Origin: Opitutaceae bacterium
Lineage (GTDB): Bacteria > Verrucomicrobiota > Verrucomicrobiia > Opitutales > Opitutaceae
DNA: 64,000 bases
Assembly: GCA_028284235.1 (NCBI GenBank)
Contig: JANQSC010000071.1
Location: 1-64,000, forward strand
Direction: 5' to 3'
Each line of letters starts with the position of its first letter. Positions within the stretch are counted from its first letter, which is position 1. Below are positions 1 to 6,237 of this stretch, one piece after another. The notes under the pieces are model-generated. The model worked only from the letters and a program-made list of their open reading frames with translations, was not told the DNA's origin and made no database searches. Made by a program: the position numbers and the translations under genes.

Positions 1-258
1 ACTGTGATTGTGGGTGCGGGCTTCGAAGGGAATGGGCTCGTAGGCGCGTCCGCGTCGGGCTTTGGGGCGGAACACGATCTCAAAGTTTCGGATACAGGCG
101 TAGGAAACGGCGACGTGGAAAAGGAATCCGAAGAGGAGCGTGTATCCGAGGGCGGCGGCGACGGCGTTCCCGTTGAACCACGCCAGGGCGAGCGCTCCGA
201 CACCGGTCAAACCGCAGACGAGGCCGGCGGCGATCGGTTTTTGGGAGACGCGTTTCAT
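1..258 (-). CDS. DUF58-type protein, N-terminal part (runs off the window)
   Basis: An open frame starts at an ATG at 258 on the minus strand and is still open at base 1 (86 codons seen). It begins with a basic stretch and two hydrophobic segments (about residues 9-27 and 34-56). The soluble part then reads 'NFEIVFRPKARRGRAYEPIPFE'-like, a layout typical of the membrane-anchored start of DUF58 proteins. It lies 8 bp downstream of a MoxR ATPase, and MoxR-DUF58 is a standard gene pair. The DUF58 core is outside the window, so the name rests mainly on context. This part is only the membrane anchor. Confidence 0.6.
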   Translation of the reverse strand, partial: MKRVSQKPIAAGLVCGLTGVGALALAWFNGNAVAAALGYTLLFGFLFHVAVSYACIRNFEIVFRPKARRGRAYEPIPFEARTHNHS

Positions 259-266
259 AGGTAGCT

Positions 267-1241
267 CTAATCTTTTGTGTGAGGCGGCGGGAGTTCGCCG
301 AGGATTTCATCGATGATCTCGGCGGCCCGTCCCCAGTCGTAGGACCCGGAGAGGGCGTTGGCGAGGCGGAGTCGGTGGGCGAGACAGGGGGCAGCGAGGT
401 TGCGAATGTCGTCGGGTGTCACGTAGCTTCGTCCGTCGACGAGGGCGGCGGCTTGGACCGCGGCCCGAAAGGAAAGCGCGCCGCGCGGGCTGATGCCGGT
501 GGCGATGCTGGGTCGGTCGCGGGTGGCGAGGACGATGTCGTGGAGATGCTCGTAGAGCGAGTCTTCGATGTAGACGGAATCTACCTGCGATTGTAGCGCT
601 TGTATTTCTTGTTTCGATACGACGGGTTCGATCTCCATGCGGTCGTAGTGGAGTTTGCCGGACCGGAGTAGACGCGACTCGTCGGCGCGTTCGAGGTAGC
701 CCATGGAGATGCGCATGAGGAATCGGTCGAGTTGGGCGCTGGGCAGGGGAAAGGTGCTTTCGAAGTCGACCGGGTTCTGGGTGGCGATGACCATGAACGG
801 CGACTCGATGGGGCGGGTTTCGCCGTCGATGGTGACGAGTCCGCGCTCCATGGCTTCGAGGAGGGCGGACTGGGATTTCGGCGAGGCGCGGTTTATTTCG
901 TCGGCGAGAACGATGTTGGAGAAGACCGGGCCTGGGAAGAACTGGAACTGGTTGTCGCTTCCTTGATAGATGGATACACCGAGAATGTCGGAGGGAAGGA
1001 TGTCGCTGGTGAACTGGATTCGGTTGAATTGGCAATCGATGGATTTGGCCAGCACGTAGGCGAGGGTGGTTTTGCCGACTCCGGGAACGTCTTCGATGAG
1101 GATGTGCCCTTCGGCGAGGAGGCAGGCGATGATGCGGTCGATGGCCTCGGCTTTGCCGTGGAGACGGGCGGAGAGGGAGGCCTTGAGGCGGTCGATGACG
1201 GGGCTGACGGCGGTTTCTGGGGTTGGGTCGGCGGTTTCCAC
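267..1241 (-). CDS. MoxR-family AAA+ ATPase
   Basis: This 324-residue protein has the normal MoxR length. Walker A (DVPGVGKTT) is at residues 51-59, Walker B (VLADEINRA) near 111-119, and a sensor-1 region 'IATQNP' near 152-157, with the typical 'LPSAQLDRF' further on. The C-terminal third is the AAA lid domain with the 'GISPRGAL' signature. MoxR proteins are cytoplasmic chaperone-like ATPases that act with VWA or DUF58 proteins in envelope or metalloenzyme maturation. The DUF58-like frame starts 8 bp downstream. The start is a GTG at 1241; no ATG fits upstream in frame. Confidence 0.92.
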   Translation of the reverse strand: METADPTPETAVSPVIDRLKASLSARLHGKAEAIDRIIACLLAEGHILIEDVPGVGKTTLAYVLAKSIDCQFNRIQFTSDILPSDILGVSIYQGSDNQFQFFPGPVFSNIVLADEINRASPKSQSALLEAMERGLVTIDGETRPIESPFMVIATQNPVDFESTFPLPSAQLDRFLMRISMGYLERADESRLLRSGKLHYDRMEIEPVVSKQEIQALQSQVDSVYIEDSLYEHLHDIVLATRDRPSIATGISPRGALSFRAAVQAAALVDGRSYVTPDDIRNLAAPCLAHRLRLANALSGSYDWGRAAEIIDEILGELPPPHTKD

Positions 1242-1535
1242 GATTTGGCTGATCGAATGCGTAATTGGCAGTGAGAGACAGTCTCTCAGGGTTTTTGCCG
1301 GTTTTGGGCGGCGGGTTCAAAGGTTAAACGGAGAAAGGGCGGGATTGACCTCTCAAAAAGCGATCCAGAGGGGCAGATGGCGTGAATTCCGTTCTAAAAC
1401 CGGAGACATAGTCACCTTTATTTCAGGAAAATCTGGCTAAAACCGTTTCAATGGTTGCGTAATGTCGGAAAATCGCGACTTATGCGGGGTCTTTTTTGAA
1501 CAAACCCTTCCTTCACAGGACCTTTATTCTCACAC

Positions 1536-2639
1536 ATGCGTATTCAAAACTGGGGAACTTTTTGGGCAATTGCCGGCTATCACGTCGCTCTTCTCGTCTT
1601 GCTGCCATTCGCTTGGGGCGATTTTAATTGGGCGACCTTCGCGATTTATTTCGTGACCTTTGTTTTGTCCGGATTCGCGATCACCGGCGGCTACCATCGC
1701 CTCTACGCCCACAAGACCTACGACGCGAGCCCGGCGTACGAGTGGTTCTGGCTGATCATGTCGATGCTTTCGGGCCAGATGTCGGCCCTGAGCTGGTCGA
1801 ACGACCACCGCGTCCACCACAGCCACGTGGACACCGACAAGGACCCGTACAACATCAATCGCGGCTTCTGGTTCGCCCACATCGGCTGGCTCTTCGAGAG
1901 CAAGCCGCTGCCGATCGACAATCGAATTGTCGGGGACCTCCTCAAGAACAAGCGCGTGGTTTTCCAGCACGACCACTACGGTAAACTCTTTTTACTCGTG
2001 AACGGCGTCGTCTTCGGGATCGGCTGCCTGTTCATGTCGCCGCTGGCCTCGTTTGTGGGCTGCGTGCTGCTGCGTATTTTCACGATCCACCACTGTACCT
2101 GGTTCATCAATTCGCTGGCCCACATGTGGGGCTCGCGGACCTACTCGAAAGAGCAGACCGCGGCGGACAACGCGTTGCTCGCGCTCGTGACTTTTGGCGA
2201 AGGCTACCACAACTACCATCACGCGATCGCCAACGACTACCGCAACGGGATCCGCTGGTACCACTTTGACCCGACCAAATGGCTGATCTGGACGTCGTCA
2301 AAGCTCGGGCTGGTTTCGAACCTGAAGTGGGTGAACAACATCCGCATCCAGCGCACGCTGGTCAAAAACGACAAGCAACTCCTGCTCGAGCGGATTCGCC
2401 ACGAGATCGACGAGACGGCTCACGAATTCCGCACGAAACTGGAAGAGCTCTCCAAGAATTTCGAAGGCAAAGCGGCCGAGCTGAACAAAGCCTACCGCGA
2501 ACTGAAGGACGCTACCGACGAACGCCGCCGCGTCCTGCTCATCGAGATCAAGCAACTCCGTCGCGAACTCCAAGCCGCCTGGAAAAGCTGGGTCTCGCTG
2601 ACTGAACTCACGCAGCAACGGTACGCTCTCGCTCATTGA
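1536..2639 (+). CDS. Membrane fatty-acid (acyl-CoA-type delta-9) desaturase with coiled-coil tail
   Basis: This 367-residue di-iron desaturase has all three histidine boxes: H54xxxxH59, H91xxHH95 and H225xxHH229. Four hydrophobic segments lie between them. The fold introduces a double bond into acyl chains at the membrane using O2. Residues 1-280 match the usual family length. After that comes an extra tail of about 85 residues rich in Glu, Arg, Lys and Leu with heptad-like spacing, predicted to be helical or coiled coil. The ATG at 1536 follows a 294-bp gap shared with the divergent MoxR gene, in which I see no other gene. The stop codon lies inside a perfect hairpin. Confidence 0.9.
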   Translation: MRIQNWGTFWAIAGYHVALLVLLPFAWGDFNWATFAIYFVTFVLSGFAITGGYHRLYAHKTYDASPAYEWFWLIMSMLSGQMSALSWSNDHRVHHSHVDTDKDPYNINRGFWFAHIGWLFESKPLPIDNRIVGDLLKNKRVVFQHDHYGKLFLLVNGVVFGIGCLFMSPLASFVGCVLLRIFTIHHCTWFINSLAHMWGSRTYSKEQTAADNALLALVTFGEGYHNYHHAIANDYRNGIRWYHFDPTKWLIWTSSKLGLVSNLKWVNNIRIQRTLVKNDKQLLLERIRHEIDETAHEFRTKLEELSKNFEGKAAELNKAYRELKDATDERRRVLLIEIKQLRRELQAAWKSWVSLTELTQQRYALAH

Positions 2640-2669
2640 GAGCGAAGCTCGCTCTCAATGAGCGAGAGC
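2625..2669. repeat. Perfect 21-bp inverted repeat over the desaturase stop codon
   Basis: The arms at 2625-2645 and 2649-2669 are exact reverse complements with a 3-base loop (agc). The left arm contains the end of the desaturase frame. No T-run follows on the plus strand, so it is either a Rho-independent-like stabilising hairpin or a REP-type palindrome rather than a classical terminator. Confidence 0.8.
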
Positions 2670-2671
2670 TA

Positions 2672-2793
2672 AAGAGTGAATAGTGAGTGGTGAAGAGTGA
2701 AAGGATCTCCTTGCTGGGCACTCAGCGAGGGACTTTTCCACTCCTCAATCACAACCCAAGAAATTCACTCTTCACCACTCACTATTCACTCTT
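2672..2793. repeat. 30-bp inverted repeat pair with 62-bp spacer
   Basis: The sequence at 2672-2701 (aagagtgaatagtgagtgg...) recurs as its exact reverse complement at 2764-2793. No reading frame is credible inside. The purine/pyrimidine-biased arms and the small total size (122 bp) suggest a small non-autonomous palindromic element, immediately beside the tRNA gene. Confidence 0.75.
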
Positions 2794-2798
2794 CAATC

Positions 2799-2875
2799 TG
2801 GCAGGGCAGGAGGGACTCGAACCCCCGACCACCGGATTAGAAATCCGATGCTCTATCCAGCTGAGCTACTGCCCC
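2799..2875 (-). tRNA. tRNA-Arg (anticodon UCU), CCA encoded
   Basis: Read on the minus strand, a full cloverleaf runs from GGGGCAG at 2875 to a genomically encoded CCA ending at 2799. The acceptor stem GGGGCAG/CTGCCCT pairs apart from one wobble. The D-arm contains AGCTCAG-CTGGATAGAG. The anticodon loop TTTCTAA gives UCU, and the T-arm carries GGTTCGAGTCC. It reads arginine AGA codons. An integrase remnant begins directly at its 5' side. Confidence 0.93.
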
Positions 2876-3184
2876 GTTCGATTCGCCTGAGGCGAAAGAA
2901 GGCGGAACGAAACACCAGCGACCTTCAAAACTCAAGACTGAAAATCGCGCGGATCGACACTGCGAAAACAGTGCTGATCTCTGCGACGGGAATCGCGGAG
3001 TTACCACACTTTGATCATCACTGCTTGCGTCACTATTTCGTTAGCAATGCGATTGAAAAGGGAATTGATTTTAAGACCATAGCGGCAGGGGTTGGGCACA
3101 AAGACGGCGGGTTGCTGGTTGCGAGAACTTACGGTCATCTGCGGGGACGCTCATTTGCATGAAATGGCCAAGTTGATGGCCTAG
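2876..3184 (+). pseudogene. Remnant of a tyrosine recombinase (phage-type integrase)
   Basis: Only the C-terminal catalytic part survives. It shows an 'HCLRHYF' box (HxxR), then 'VGHKDGG' (GH box), then 'ARTYGHLR' with the tyrosine nucleophile. No N-terminal DNA-binding domain or start is present; the frame is simply open from the tRNA edge. After 'YGHLR' the frame ends early, but shifting one base near 3142-3146 (a cgggg run) restores a family-like tail (GDAHLHEMAKLMA) ending at 3182-3184. It is therefore both truncated and frameshifted. It probably once drove integration of the neighbouring island at tRNA-Arg. Confidence 0.75.
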
Positions 3185-3273
3185 ACTACTGCTGTCGGAT
3201 TCTCCGGGTTGACTGATCAAGCTTGGTTTCGCAGAGTCTTGGCTAAACGGAAAGCTGTATTCACTCTTCGCCT

Positions 3274-3792
3274 GTGGGATTCTCCTCTGAAATTGCTTCG
3301 ATTGAAGAAGCTAGGATTTACTATCCGAAACTGAAAAAGCGGTATCGAAGGCTGTTCCTTCTAGATATGACGCTCTGGGGCGCGTATTCATTGTTTGGAC
3401 TTTTTCATCTCGTAATCGCTGTAATTGAAAGCCGCAGCGTCGTTTATCATCTGTCAATTGGGACGAGTGTCGTGATCGTTGCTTGTTTGGGAATTTGGGC
3501 TAACTGTCTCCTGAGAAAAGGCGAGGCCAAAGGTGAGTCGCTAAGCTGGTTTGCTACCGTTTTTGTGCCCCTTCTTCAGGTGATTGGTTGGGGGATTTTG
3601 ATCTGGTGGATTGCGAGGCAAATAGGAGCCCCGCCATTTTCAGCGCTTCCAGTCTTGGTAGTACCCTCGTTTTATTTGTTTTTCTTGTTCGGGTCCTACC
3701 GGGCGATCTACCACATCGCGGTACGCGGGCATGTTAAGTTGTTTATTGTGGGTCGAAAAGAACTTGCGAATAGGATAAAGGTGGATTTGTAA
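3274..3792 (+). CDS. Hypothetical four-helix membrane protein
   Basis: This 172-residue protein starts at GTG 3274. A short soluble N-terminus is followed by four hydrophobic segments at about residues 30-52, 56-78, 89-112 and 120-138, and a short charged C-terminal tail. I do not recognise a family. It precedes the immunity-type cluster by 24 bp on the same strand and shares its AT-richer composition, so it probably belongs to the acquired region. The start is uncertain because no strong ribosome site is seen. Confidence 0.55.
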   Translation: MGFSSEIASIEEARIYYPKLKKRYRRLFLLDMTLWGAYSLFGLFHLVIAVIESRSVVYHLSIGTSVVIVACLGIWANCLLRKGEAKGESLSWFATVFVPLLQVIGWGILIWWIARQIGAPPFSALPVLVVPSFYLFFLFGSYRAIYHIAVRGHVKLFIVGRKELANRIKVDL

Positions 3793-3816
3793 ACGCGAGC
3801 AGTGCCGAATTAGCGA

Positions 3817-4401
3817 ATGAATTGGGTCATAGTCGATTGGACGAATATCCAGAACTCAGACGAGTTCTACGACTCGGTTTTCATGCAAACCGGAGCCCCA
3901 TCCTGGCATGGGCGAAACTTAGACGCGATCAATGATTCTTGGATTGTAGGATCGATTTGCGAAAAGGGCCCGCCTTTTGGGTTTGTTTTCCTAAACGAAA
4001 AAACAGTCTGTTCCGCATTGATCGAACTACAGGGGGCTATCCGTGAAATTTCAGAAAGGTCAGTAGAGGAAAACGAAGGTGAGATCGTTTCGGTGGATGA
4101 TCTGAAAGCAGATATCTTGGGTAGAATCCAAGAGAATTTTGGTGAGGACTACCACTTGGCCCTTCTTGAGATTGGCAGGTGGAAGTCTGAGGCAGAAGGG
4201 GCTGTTGTGGATCGTGTATTACGAGCTGTCGTTCACCTGGCGAGTGGAAGCCTAGACGAGCTTAAGCGCATGATTGTAGTCGCGAGGCAAGATTTTAGAG
4301 ATGTACTGTATTGGTCAGAATACGACGAATTTAAAATAAGATTACGGGACTTTAATAACCCTTTTGGTGAAGAAGTGATCGATTGCCCTGAGCAGAGATG
4401 A
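3817..4401 (+). CDS. Barstar-family immunity-like protein with C-terminal helical domain
   Basis: This protein has 194 residues. Residues 1-70 match barstar: a start strand ('VIVDWTNI'), a Phe/Tyr helix, then 'WHGRNLDAINDSW', the barstar signature that contacts and blocks an RNase active site. Residues about 95-185 form a second domain with 'LASGSLDELKRMI' and 'FRDVLYWSEYDEF', resembling the helical domains often found on bacterial immunity proteins. It overlaps the next gene by 4 bp (ATGA), so the two are translationally coupled. No barnase-like toxin gene is seen nearby. It is probably an orphan immunity gene against a secreted nuclease toxin. Confidence 0.75.
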   Translation: MNWVIVDWTNIQNSDEFYDSVFMQTGAPSWHGRNLDAINDSWIVGSICEKGPPFGFVFLNEKTVCSALIELQGAIREISERSVEENEGEIVSVDDLKADILGRIQENFGEDYHLALLEIGRWKSEAEGAVVDRVLRAVVHLASGSLDELKRMIVVARQDFRDVLYWSEYDEFKIRLRDFNNPFGEEVIDCPEQR

Positions 4402-4658
4402 AGACTGACGACGTAAGGAAGTATTTTTGCAAGGACTCGCTCTACGTGGTGAAACGAACTACGAAGACCGGATTTCAGCGAGACTCAGAGATTCAAGCAG
4501 GGACAAAAGTCCGGTTTAGGCATTTCCAGTATAGTCACTATGATGGGTGCTTTGCTTGCCATTTTGAAAATTTAGATACAAATCAGAGTCTAGAATTATG
4601 GATACAAGAAGAAGCGACAAATCGAGAGCTAGACGAGATTTTCGAACCAGTTAAGTAA
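4398..4658 (+). CDS. Small hypothetical protein in immunity-type cluster
   Basis: This protein has 86 residues and begins within the stop of the barstar-like gene (ATGA overlap). It contains 'LYVVKRTTKTGFQRD', an aromatic-rich middle ('FRHFQYSHYDGCFACHF') and an acidic end. The pattern resembles small DUF3601-like immunity or accessory proteins, but similarity by eye is weak. There is no signal peptide or membrane segment. Coupling to the barstar and DUF5063 genes suggests it works in the same protective unit. Confidence 0.55.
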   Translation: MKTDDVRKYFCKDSLYVVKRTTKTGFQRDSEIQAGTKVRFRHFQYSHYDGCFACHFENLDTNQSLELWIQEEATNRELDEIFEPVK

Positions 4659-4659
4659 A

Positions 4660-5172
4660 ATGGAATCATACCTAAAGCTATTGGAGCAGTACTTCGAGTT
4701 GATTGAAAACTGTTCCAGCCAAACAAAAGAGAGTTTCTTGATTCGGTGTGCTTCACTAGTTCCCATGCTCTATGTTGCGACTCAAGAGCTGCCGAAGTCG
4801 AAAGAGATTAGAGATGAAGAAATCGACGTGGATCGCTCCCAGGTCAATTCACCGATGGCTAGAATATTGGACCTATTAGGAGAGGAGGCGTATTACGACG
4901 AAGTCTTTGATCCCGTTGAAGATTGCGAGTTGGTGAAGGCAAATATCGCGGACGACTTAGCTGATATCTATCTCGATCTAAAATCTGGATATTTGAAATG
5001 GAGTACAGGCACAGAGGAAGGGATGGACGAGGCTCTCTGGGATTGGGCATTTTCACTCGAATGTCACATGGGAGATCACATGGTCGATGTCATGAGGCCA
5101 ATCCATCGAATGATCAGGATGGGTTTCAACCAAAACCGACGCGAACGAGTTACTTCTGATAAGAATAACTAA
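4660..5172 (+). CDS. DUF5063 family protein
   Basis: This acidic 170-residue protein is probably all-helical. The N-terminal helix 'YLKLLEQYFELIEN', the central 'LVPMLYVATQELP' and the C-terminal 'DIYLDLKSGY' followed by 'HMGDHMVDVMRPIHRMI' match the DUF5063 pattern. The function of the family is unknown. Members often sit beside immunity genes of polymorphic-toxin systems, as here. It starts 1 bp after the preceding stop, which indicates one transcript for 3817-5172. Confidence 0.7.
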   Translation: MESYLKLLEQYFELIENCSSQTKESFLIRCASLVPMLYVATQELPKSKEIRDEEIDVDRSQVNSPMARILDLLGEEAYYDEVFDPVEDCELVKANIADDLADIYLDLKSGYLKWSTGTEEGMDEALWDWAFSLECHMGDHMVDVMRPIHRMIRMGFNQNRRERVTSDKNN

Positions 5173-5618
5173 CGCATTCTTTGCCGGTGATGGTGAAAGC
5201 TGAGTCAATCGAAGTCAAACGAGGCCAAGCAACCGTTTCCAAATGGGAGCGAGTTCATTCCTAGACCAAATGAAAAGCCCTGAGGGAGCATCTACGTAAG
5301 CGGGTGCCCCTCGGGGTCTTTCCTTGATTAAACAATTAATAATTGTCCGAGTGCACTTTTGTTCTGGAGCATAAAGACATTCTTGGTACGAGATCTTCGT
5401 CTTAAAAGTCGGCGAAAATTCCCGACAATCAGTAGGAAGAACATCAGGCGTAGAGTGATATAGGATTCTCCCGAATCACCCCATTTGGGACGCCATTGGA
5501 ATAGAATCAACACCCGAACTAGATTGAATCACCTAAATCTGGCTTGAAAAGTTTCTATTAGCTGGGATGATATGACGGCCTTGTCAGATTAACCTAATTA
5601 CAAAAACCAACTCAACAT
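5173..5618. other. 446-bp gap without a credible gene
   Basis: This gap holds the terminator-like hairpin at 5278-5325 and AT-rich DNA after it. The short open frames on either strand lack start context and coding-like composition. It separates the immunity cluster from a solitary membrane-protein gene. Confidence 0.5.
5278..5325 (+). terminator. Rho-independent terminator-like hairpin
   Basis: The arms CCCTGAGGGAGCA (5278-5290) and TGCCCCTCGGGG (5305-5316) pair with one bulge and one G-T pair. They are followed by TCTTTCCTT. It lies 106 bp after the DUF5063 stop and probably ends the 3817-5172 transcript. Confidence 0.5.
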
Positions 5619-6122
5619 ATGTATGACGATTATCTAATACAGCTCGGTCGTGAAGCTGGCCTGACCCTCTTCGATTTTTTGCTGCTGTCCTTGTGCCCTA
5701 TCGCAACTATGCTTGGAACGATGGTTTCGAACGCTGTATCCAAGATCATCAACAAACCAGAGTATGAACCTGAAACCGAGTTGCCGCCACACCTCCAAGC
5801 AAAGCTAGGAGCCGGCGATGACGAAGAAATCGCATTAGCCCGGTACAACGCAGAACGAAGAGATTGGCATGAAAAAAATACTGCAAGAGAACGTAGGGCT
5901 GATTCATTACGGCTTCCGTTCGTCGGTTTTGTGTTAGGATTGGTTATTGCATTATATTTCGTCGGAGCGATCACAACCAGTGTAACATCTTTGGCCAGGG
6001 TTTTAGGGTTGTGTGTTCTTCTGGGCTATCAAGCACCATCACTTTGGATCACACAAGAGAAGGCCATTAAGAAATTTGTGGACAAGAAAGTTGAATCGCT
6101 GATTGGAAAACACACTCAATAA
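5619..6122 (+). CDS. Hypothetical membrane protein
   Basis: This protein has 167 residues. There is one hydrophobic segment near residues 16-43 and a hydrophobic block at about 107-145 long enough for one or two helices. A charged cytoplasm-like stretch (residues 48-100, rich in Glu and Arg) separates them, and the C-terminus is basic. I do not recognise a family. It stands alone between a terminator-like hairpin and the PHP-ATPase gene and could be a membrane partner of either neighbour, but nothing shows this. Confidence 0.5.
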   Translation: MYDDYLIQLGREAGLTLFDFLLLSLCPIATMLGTMVSNAVSKIINKPEYEPETELPPHLQAKLGAGDDEEIALARYNAERRDWHEKNTARERRADSLRLPFVGFVLGLVIALYFVGAITTSVTSLARVLGLCVLLGYQAPSLWITQEKAIKKFVDKKVESLIGKHTQ

Positions 6123-6237
6123 CAAAAGTGCTAAAAAACCTAAGGTGGCACATGCACAGCGACATCAATGCAACACATCTAGACTTTGCTCTTAAGCAAC
6201 CACAGAGATAAGGTTAGATCTGTGTAAGAGGGGACCC

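Noticed and set aside
307-1320. Long minus-strand frame (337 codons) rich in Arg, Pro and His
   Set aside because: It is a +1 shadow of the MoxR gene; composition is that of a GC-rich antisense or off-frame, with no domain.
2672-2793. Repeated units considered as a CRISPR fragment
   Set aside because: There are only two units in inverted, not direct, orientation and no cas gene.
2876-3184. Considered as an integron integrase (IntI) that would explain the attC-like sites
   Set aside because: The remaining catalytic tail reads like phage or island integrases ('VGHKDGG...YGHLR') and the IntI-specific region is not present.
5328-5513. 61-codon minus-strand frame in the gap after DUF5063
   Set aside because: No ribosome site, no motif, and it overlaps the terminator region.
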